Source: Athripsodes cinereus
Lineage: Eukaryota > Arthropoda > Insecta > Trichoptera > Leptoceridae
NCBI GenBank assembly: GCA_947579605.1
Contig: OX388316.1
Span: 12,961,290 to 13,025,289, forward strand
Length of the DNA stretch: 64,000 bases
Reading direction: 5' to 3'
Shown here: in pieces, positions 55,160 to 64,000 of the stretch
How the letters are laid out: each line of letters begins with the position of its first letter
How positions within the stretch are numbered: position 1 is the stretch's first letter
The notes under the pieces: model-generated
Told to the model about the DNA's origin: nothing
What the model saw: only the letters and a program-made list of their open reading frames with translations
Database searches by the model: none
Position numbers and translations under genes: made by a program

Positions 55160-58010
55160 AATAAGTAGAAAAACATTATTCAAAGAGTTTCTTGCTACCT
55201 CCAACCTTAGACATGAGGAAAAGAAAAGAGAAAGAGGTTGAGAGATCCAAAAAAATTACATTAATTCTGTATAATATTTCCTTCATAGCACATTTACATG
55301 CATGAATGGTTCATGACATATGCATCAATAATTTATGTTTATTTTTGGGTGAAAGATTTTTAAAATACTCAGGCATTACTTTTTTATTGTTTTTTTTTGT
55401 GCTTGTGTAAATACACAGATGAACACTTTTATGTATGTAGTTAAGTATAAATTATTGTACCGAATCGTGTACCTACATTGTAAATTCTTCAAATATGACA
55501 AGAATTTCATAAAACACACTTACGTAATATAGGAAGTTCCTTGAAATGTGGTGGTTTTGATGAATATTATTTGTATTTGGTTCACCAAAGGTCGTACATC
55601 AAACCTTTTACTGAATTAACAACTGTTCACTGAACTAAGTAATATTCCAATAATGTCATATTTTCTACATACTCGTATTATGACCATTATATTTATATAC
55701 TCGTATCGCAATGTGATGAAATTAATATTTGACACAAGGCGATATGCGACAAAGTTGATGAAATGTACAGATCTCAGTTGTTCTTCAGAAATATAATAGA
55801 TAGATTTCTACAAATATTTTATCGATATATTATTTCTGAACACAACTTTTACACATAGGTACCTATCTTTATTTCCAAGAGTCATCTTAATAATTTTATC
55901 GACATTCTACATTCCACTAAGAAATTTTGTTTCTGAAAAGGTATTTTCAACTACGTGAAGAAGTTTTGATATTCCTCTCATATATGTAATTTATGCTTTG
56001 TGAATAAAATCTTACAAGTACCTAGGTATGTAGGTAAATGAAAAACTCAGTAGTACCCTAAACCTTATGAAACCAAAACACTTTGTGTCCAACATTCATT
56101 AGACATTATCAAAACATAAGCCATCCAAGATCATCTTCTCGGGTCAGAATAATCCACTTATGAATAGAGCACTTTTCTAGGTAACAATAAAAAAAAACTT
56201 TATCGTCTCTCCAGTACCACAGAAATTAGAATATTCATAAAAATTGATGTACCTACTTTTGTTTTGTTTGACCTATAGACCTAAAAACCTACCTATAAGT
56301 TTTGACTTATGTTGTTCTTTCGGATGATCCTTCCATGCTTCTTGTTTTTTTGACATTCCATTGCTCTTGCTAATCTTCTATAATAAATTATAATAATATA
56401 CTGCTTATGGGATATTTTATTTATTTAACATAACAATACATAGACTATTTGATAAAAACTGAAATCTAAGTCTCGTGTAAAGGAGGGTTAACATAATGAG
56501 AATATGTCTCACCATCACTAGTATAGTAGTAGTAGAATATACATACATTGAGTTTGTGCAAACTCAATAAAATAGGTTTATGAACTTCGTAGTTCTTACG
56601 TCTTAGATGTTTATATTATTTTTTATGCTTGATGAATTTCATAGCAAAGTAGCCAAACAATTATGAGACATGCAATAGTATGGTGCTAATGAAATGTATT
56701 GTTGTTGCAAGTTTGTCGTATGTTACGCTGTCGCATATCTTCAGTACACACAGAGTTCATTCTGACATAGGAATTGTTATAACTGTTTGTAATCACACAG
56801 AGACAGTTAATGATGTCATAAATATCTTATTACACCACTAATATGTTATTTGGATAATAAAATTATACCCCTGCCAGTAGGTACTACGTAATACCATTAT
56901 TATATATAGATATTAGGTAAGTATATACCTACTAGATAATGCATAGAATTATTACATATTTCTGTGTACGCCCCGATCTACTTATAAAAGTATGACAAAC
57001 ATCAACCTATATTATTATGAAGTTGAATTATCAGTATAAAACACAATTATTTATTTTAAAGATAAATGTAACCATATAGGTATCTTTTTTATTCATTTGT
57101 TGGACATTAATTAGTAGGTATGTTTGTTCCAAAGTAGGTGGTACATTATTTGATATCTAGCGAAAATGTAAAATATACCTACTATATTCCAAAAAAAATA
57201 GTTGGCCAAAATTGCACTGATCTTCATACACAAGAGTTCCAAGCAGCTAGACGATCCTCTTTCCTGTGAAAGATTAGACCGAGCCTGTGACAACGACATC
57301 ATATCATCAGGAATATCGTGGGTATATGTAGGTTTAAATTTCATTCGAATTTAGTTATATTGTCATATACCTACATGTCGTTTCATCAAATTTAATATTT
57401 TTTTTGGTGAACTTGAATTTCTTATAAATATTGTGGCTTTTGCCATGTAGTAATATTCTGTAACTTTCTATTTTTAAAACGAAATTGTGCAATATAAACA
57501 GAGACATTATTACGTATTTTTTTGCAACAATAATCACCAAACTAAAGTTAAAAAAAAACATTATTTATGGATAACGAGTGCCTAACAATTAAAAGTACCT
57601 ACTTACTTATTTAGTGAATATGTCAATATTAATATCTAAGTAAAAAACTATTTCAAAATATATGATACCTATACCTATATGCGTATTACATTTGTTGATA
57701 ATGACAGGTTTAATACAATAAGTATATTTGTCATACATTGTTGCTCAAGTTAATGTGAGGCTGCATTGATTGTACTGTGTAGGTGATTATAATGTTAAAC
57801 ATGTATGACATAAAATTCAATGTCATTTTGATATAATAGTAATTAATGATTATTACATAAAATATAAATAATTAATCAAATATCGAAAACATAATATTAT
57901 TATAACAGACATGAAAATAGTAGGTAATTGTTATGAAATAATTCATTGTGTAAAATGTCAATACCTAAACAAAAAAGTTAATGAATAAACAATACTACAA
58001 GCAGTATCCA
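55160..58010. other. AT-rich intergenic DNA
   Basis: No gene, RNA or transposon end is recognised in this stretch. Confidence 0.45.
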
Positions 58011-58059
58011 TGCATTGATTTTATTTGCAGAAAAGGATATGTTGAGCAGTTTGATAGTG

Positions 58060-58307
58060 AAGCTTTTGGCATCTGAGCGCTTACGCGTGGTATGGTAACA
58101 TAGTGTGCAAGAATTTTGGATGATTTATTCAACGCTTCAGGCCAAGCGCTTGCCAGGACAGTAGGTACTTTCCTGGACAGCACGAAACATCTCCTCCACA
58201 CCTCTCATCCTGGTCCACTTTCGGATGTTCTGAAGCCAGGAAAGCTGCCTTATTACAACCTCTCTACGGCCCGTTTTTTACGCACTTTTCGATTTTCAAA
58301 GAATTAG
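58060..58307. other. GC-richer block of unknown nature
   Basis: The block stands out from its AT-rich surroundings and is open on both strands: 63 codons on plus from 58116 (including DDLFNASGQALARTVGTFL) and 68 codons on minus at 57995-58201. Neither reading matches a family I know. It could be a transposon protein fragment or a retrocopy. Confidence 0.3.
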
Positions 58308-58309
58308 AT

Positions 58310-60655
58310 ATTATTTAAATAAAATATTTCTCTTATACATATAACTTAAGTATTTATGTAGGTATGTAACCCTCGTACAAATTACTGAATATTCTCATCA
58401 AATGCGTACCTCCGGTCATAATATTATGGCTATAAATTAATGAAGATAAATATTTAGTATCCTACATATAAGTATCTTAAACAGTCTTGATTCAAAACTA
58501 CTTCCCCTTTTCAGAGTAGGTATGTTATCCCATATTATATTTATTATTAAGATTTTAATTTCACGCTGGTAATACAAATAATCGTATAAAATATTGGTGT
58601 AATTCAAAACTGTTTGAGGGATGAAACTAGTTTAACATGTTTTAATTGTAACAATTGCAAAAGCACTGACAGAAATAATCCCATTTTATTTATTGTTCGA
58701 ACATTGTGGCCACACATTAGACAAATAAGGGATGAATTTTCATAAAAAATTCAACATCGAAAGGTCTACTAACCATTCTGCAAATAATGTTTATTTATAT
58801 TTGTTACCACACGTTTAGCATTTTTTTTTATAAACGGTCGTCAAAATTATGTTCTTCTATCTAGTATTTCTAGTTGAGGTAACAATACTTTTCATGTTTG
58901 TTACATACCTTAATCCATTTTTAAATGTTTTTTCTGACCCAGCTGACTTGAAATCGCTGATCTAGGACACTTGTTTTTAATATTTTGTTCCCATTTCTTT
59001 AAAGCTTCATCGTTTTAATAATATGTCTGTATCCAAGCACATCATTCTGATAAATTTCAAGACGCATGCAAAGTTTTTAACCTTTCAATAGCTATCTACT
59101 TAACAATTATGGGCCTTTTTAAAACCGTTTTCCTCGAATCGCATATCAAACTCATAATCATCCCGACATATTTGCATAAACGAATGCAAACATTTATCGA
59201 AATGATTCATTAGGTTTTTGAATACTTCGCGATTCACAGGAATATCTAAAAGTCAGAAATAATAAGCACTAACAACGCATAATGTATAATTTGGCTGTAG
59301 GGTTTGGTTGAAAAAACACGCGATGAGTTGATATGACTAAACGATCGTCAAACGCTCTGTTGATTGCAAAAATTAACACCATGACCGACTATAAAATAAA
59401 TCAGCATCAACCACTTGCATATTGGGGGAGTGATCCTTTGTCTATGGTACTAATCAAAGATATATCATCCAGAAACGACCCCACGCTATCGTCTTGGTAA
59501 TTTCATCGTTATCTGCGACAATGTCAACTAAATCTGTAGTAATTTCATCTTATCTATCTTTCGGGATGTTTCATAGCCTTTTTTGCATCCCATATGTGAC
59601 GTTAGGGCTGTTATGCAAATTAAAGGGATGAAGTATAGTGTGATTAAGTCTATGTGTTACTGATATATGACAATCGATGTTTGGGGTTAGTTCCCACATA
59701 CGGTTCTAAGAATTAATCTGTAAATGGTGAATGGTATAACTAATAGCTACACGTAAATAACAGTTACATGTACTATGTGGGATACTAACTTACAGGTTAA
59801 ATAATATTACAATATTACAGCTTATAATGTTACAATGTAACATATAAATGATCATGTATTTTTTATCAGTTTTGTAGGTAAATGTGCAAATATAAATATC
59901 AAATAAAATGGTGAGTTAGCTCAGGTAATGCAAAATATGCATATTTACATATGTTTTCATTATTTTAATTAAAATTATCCCAGAAACTGATGATATAATT
60001 GCGGCTATAGCATGATGTTCCAATATAATAATATAAATAAATTCTCTCGCCCCCTACAATATACGTCAGTTCATAACGAAAAATTATCGCTTTAAATTGC
60101 ACTAATAAAACCCTCTTTTAACATAATAAAAGTTAAAACATTTTGCATATTATCAGTTCCCCGCTATATCCCTGTATCATCCTAATAGAGAAATGGGATG
60201 TAGTTTATACTTTGACCAGAGCTTCTTTACAAGTCTGAAAGCACTAAATTTATGCTTACTATGATTATTGATTACTATGATTATGATTATTATTAATGAG
60301 AAATCAAAAATAATATACAGAAAATAGAAATTTAGTCCATGCCTGCTTACAAAAAAGAAAATACCATTGTAGGTACTTTATAGAACAATCGGTTCTTGAT
60401 TTTTAAGATTATACCTACCTAATTGCAGTATCAATATTTTATTGAAAATGTATACAAATACTAGCAACAGTCATTTTACTACAAATATGGCTGATTTGTT
60501 GTTTTAGAAATGATTAACCGTTAATAATTCACAGCAGATCAAAATTGACCATTTAATTGAAAACCATCGATAGTAATGTTTACAGAAATCTAAATCTACC
60601 AAGAAACAAGGCAAGCAATTTGCATTATCGTCATAAATTTGAGTACTAAACTAGA
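58310..60655. other. AT-rich intergenic DNA
   Basis: Nothing recognised. Confidence 0.45.
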
Positions 60656-60662
60656 TCTACTG

Positions 60663-60778
60663 ATATTGATATAATGAAAACAAAATTGTTTTTGGTTTTA
60701 CTACGATTGTAGTGTGATCGTAGTAAAACCAAAAACAAAAAAAAACAAAAAACAATTGTGTTTTCATTATATCAATAT
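60663..60778. repeat. Long hairpin, 45-bp arms
   Basis: The left arm 60663-60707 (starting ATATTGATATAATGAAAACA) returns inverted at 60717-60778, interrupted by an A/C-rich insert of about 14-17 nt, with a 9-nt loop. Apart from the insert the arms are nearly identical, so the structure is recent. Confidence 0.8.
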
Positions 60779-60784
60779 AATGGA

Positions 60785-62785
60785 GTTTTACAAAATCAAC
60801 GGCGACTCAATCAATAGATCTACTGAGTTCTCGCATGAAAAGTAAGTACCTAAATAGGTAGTTCGTTTTAGTTCAGTATTTTTCCAACATCCAAGAATAT
60901 TCTTAGTTGGTATTACTATTAATATGAACAGATAATATTATTCAGAATCACAATATGTATAAATATACGAGATGAGGTTATATATGAGCGGTATTATCAG
61001 TGCGGATTTCAAGCATTAACATACGCACTACATTAATTAGGGCTGGATTACAAAGCTATTTACTGGAACATACGCACATATTATGTATAAACAAACACAT
61101 TGTCTGATATAAATTCCCGCAAATATCAGCCGATAATAACGATACCACTAGCAGTCTCTAGTCACCCTAGCACTAAACTATTTCAAACATAAAACTGTCC
61201 CCAATAAATTGTCACATACAATTGGAATATCAGTAACAGTGAATTAGAAACTCGCTTAAATTCTATGTGCTATTATTTTGAGGGTGTATTTATGTCAGAG
61301 AAACTTTAATAAGCTTCGTTGTTTATTATAAGGTATTGTTTAATAAAGAAAGCACAGTTTCTTATAAAAAAGTAGCATCTATGCTCCATGTTTAAATTTA
61401 TGGATCCATCCACATAAATATGTATGTAGGTAATTTTAATATTTGAATTTCGTTTTTATACTCAGCTGAGTCATACTAAGATTTGGTTGCGATGTCTCCG
61501 GTGTTTTTTTTCCTTGTCACTGAAAACATATTCTTCACAACCTACACCTCTAAGGATTCTTAGATTTCTAAGAGTCTTAAAAATCTTCTTTCTTGATATT
61601 ACTTGTAATTGCAACGCAAAATCAAATGATAGGATTCTGAGGGACTTTTCTGACTGGAACATTCTTTGTACTTAATTGTTTTTACGATTTTACAGATATC
61701 GATTTTTCGAAATTACAGATATCAGGGAAACATGAGAAAAAGTAGTTTTGTGAATTTGGCTTTAAAAAATAATGGAAGAAGTTTGCTCAGAGATCAGAGT
61801 AAGAACTTAACAAATGGAAGAAAATAATGATGAATATTTATAGTTACTAAATCAATGACAGTTTATTATTAGATGCAAACAATACTAAACGGAAGTCATT
61901 ATATTGTAACAGATGGGCTTGTCATTAATAATACCTAACAATAAATAATTCACCAACTACAATAAGATTTATTTATTTACCATTTATTGAATAAAAACAC
62001 CCACGTGATGCTATTATTTTGCAAGTCACCTATCAAGTTTGTGCCATAATATTATAATATTATTGTGGTCCAAACATTAAACGTACAAAATACCAAATTA
62101 AAATTTACGACTTCACAAAATATATCGACCACCCGTCAAATTGTTTGATAACCAAAAATCCAACCGCACACAAACACTGTATACCTACCTACACACGATC
62201 AGAATCTATTGACAATAATAAAATGTAGGTAGGTATCTGCTTCCGAACAATAGTAGTTGTTACTTTGACAACAATGGTCAAAAATCGTGGTATAAAAGAT
62301 CGATTGTGTGAAATTGTAAACAAACTTTTTGAATTGTCGTGAATTCACACACAAAACGTAGGTACCTATATATCACTTATGTTTTTAAATTTATGTTTGT
62401 AGTTTGTAGGTACACATACGGATGTTGATTCTGGGAGGTGAAGAAAATATTTTGATTTAGGTTCTGTTCGTAAAAGAACAAACATATTTTTTTATATTTA
62501 CCTACACAGTTTCTTTCACTGTTGTGTTGATTTTGGTTTGTCACTGCTATTTATGTGGTGCAATCGTGTCTACCTACATGGTTGATTTTAATCACAATTC
62601 CACAATACATATAGGTATAAATAAAAAATGCAGTTTAAGTTCTAACTAACTAAGAGTCAAAGATATGAGATGGAACTCAATGAATAAAGGTAGATTTTCT
62701 TTCAATCTTTGAGATGCATTCATCATAGAACCATCGTTCTATTATCTTTAGAAATGTATTTGATAAATCGGCAAAATCTACAAGT
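60785..62785. other. AT-rich intergenic DNA
   Basis: No gene recognised. A basic 63-codon minus-strand reading at 61471-61662 (with KIFKTLRNLRILRGVG) has no identified domain. Confidence 0.4.
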
Positions 62786-62915
62786 TGAAGCGGCATTGGG
62801 AGGAGTTCGAAGAGAGGATAGCAGATGGACGCCTAGGATCTTGGAATGTAGACCATGGGGGAATAGAAGAAGACCTCGGACGGACGAGATGGGCGGATGA
62901 CACTATCTAAATTGT
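62785..62915 (+). mobile_element. LINE C-terminal fragment
   Basis: The frame contains DSRWTPRILECRPWGNRRRP; a one-base shift then gives GRTRWADD. W..R.LEWRPW..RR..GRP..RW.DD is a very common C-terminal signature of LINE proteins in insects. A frameshift and truncation make it dead. Confidence 0.7.
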
Positions 62916-62965
62916 GGAAAAAAAGTGTTTTCTCAAGACCGTGAGAAATGTAAAAATTTAAATAT

Positions 62966-63208
62966 TTGTTTAAGCTTTCGCAGCGTCTTGTATCGTTGAG
63001 GTTTTCGGGTTTGGTGCGTTTGCTGCATTCATTCCTGAAGATGGGTTCAACATCGAAGCCGAAAGCTAGAAGAAAGAACGACGGAGATCCACGCAACAAA
63101 CCCGAGAATCCCAACGATAATGTAAAAGTTTGTAAGAGGCATATATCCAGCAGTGGAGAGACGCAGACTAGTAGGGAAATTAAACCTACTTCATTTTCGG
63201 AATCTTAA
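62966..63208 (+). other. Unassigned block with inverted repeat and hammerhead-like core
   Basis: Inverted arms at 62992-63018 and 63093-63118 share ATCGTTG and TCGGGTTTG. Between them lies CTGAAGA (63035-63041), a short stem (GG-TTC with GAA-CC) and GAAA at 63061-63064, the layout of a hammerhead ribozyme core with one core change. An 80-codon open frame (TTG start) crosses the block; its middle part, MGSTSKPKARRKNDGD, is hydrophilic. I cannot assign a family; Penelope-like or other retroelement debris is possible. Confidence 0.3.
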
Positions 63209-63219
63209 CCGAAATCTTT

Positions 63220-64000
63220 ATTTAAATTTATTAAGTATTGTAAATTATTCCTGACTACCTCACTCGTGAGGTTCATAAATACATATTATTAAATAAGGTT
63301 CATTACGGTGGTAGTCTTCACGGTTTTATTATTTTTATTCTGTGCTATTGAATATTTGATTGAGATTTTGCATCAATAAAAATATGTCAGTACCTACCTA
63401 CCAATAATTTTCATGAAATTATCAGTTCATACATCCTAATTTCTCAATATTTTCGAATGTTCTTTTGTTGGATAAACAAAGAGCAATTATTTTACATAGA
63501 CATACCCAATGTTAACACATTCCAATATTGAAAACCTAGATGCTTTGTCTTTCTTAATATCGTATGATTCTGTGGTTTTCCAGCATCCTGAACATGATTT
63601 CTGAAGAATGTCTACAAATGGTGAGAATAATTAAAATGCAGATATTCAACAATAGGTACATTTATTTACAACCATTCGGTTTCGAATTGATTGAACTTCG
63701 ATTCACTTACCAAAATTATTTGTATCGGCTTCAATGACCAATCGTCGATTGTCAATACTAAAAGTAAATACACATTGCACTACTACAGTACTAAGTATGG
63801 GCATAGGTATCTACTCTAATACCGGAAATTGGCGCGACTGCAATTGCCTTCAACCATTAAACGAATGCACACCCAACAATGTTTCTGAAGTTCACGGTTC
63901 GGAACAGGAAATTAAATTCTCCTTTTGCTGACGAATGTTCTACTAGGTAGGTGTGCAATACGTACACATCAATGACTATTTGTTTGGGTACAAGAAACGT
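63220..64000. other. Intergenic DNA to the window end
   Basis: A 65-codon ORF at 63734-63931 (MTNRRLSILKVN start) has no recognised domain. No other feature is supported. Confidence 0.4.

Overview
The window looks like nuclear DNA from an insect. It is strongly AT-rich, its two real genes have short spliced exons with GT-AG introns, and it is full of decayed eukaryotic transposons: mariner, piggyBac, CR1/RTE-type LINEs, tRNA-derived SINEs and MITEs. The palindromic motif GTAGGTACCTAC recurs throughout, as it often does in lepidopteran and some hemipteran genomes. The order cannot be fixed from sequence alone.

Genes. The only convincing host genes lie in the first 14 kb, all on the + strand. 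They are two paralogous secreted astacin-type zinc metalloproteases, each with six exons (5584-7549 and 10060-13390). Exons 2 to 6 have identical lengths in both genes (198, 107, 205, 137 and 90 bp). About 1 kb upstream of the first is a relic exon of a third copy (4438-4635). It has the same 198-bp length and both splice sites but carries two in-frame stops. This is a small tandem array that grew by duplication and lost one member. A piggyBac relic separates the two live genes, a SINE with a second retroinsertion nested inside it fills intron 1 of the second, and a mariner sits just past that gene's poly(A) signal.

Repeats. From 14.5 kb to the end I find no confident host exon. Identifiable insertions are: an RTE-like LINE inside a palindromic MITE (16290-17293); a TIR-bearing MITE (18621-18842); a TA-flanked element with a nested CR1-like LINE (20072-21396); a second RTE-like copy (22002-22536); another LINE with a 12-bp target duplication (25690-26282); a solo copy of the first MITE (38320-38577); an 83-bp minisatellite (39510-39925); a TIR element with a 3-bp duplication (42904-43760); and scattered SINEs of at least two families. 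Between these lie long AT-rich stretches where I see nothing codable.

Most notable for follow-up are a repeat family whose copies share a 35-nt hairpin with a compensatory base-pair change (30368, 43399, 44476), the relic astacin exon, and the retroinsertion nested in intron 1. No CRISPR array, rRNA gene, functional tRNA gene or bacterial-type operon was seen.
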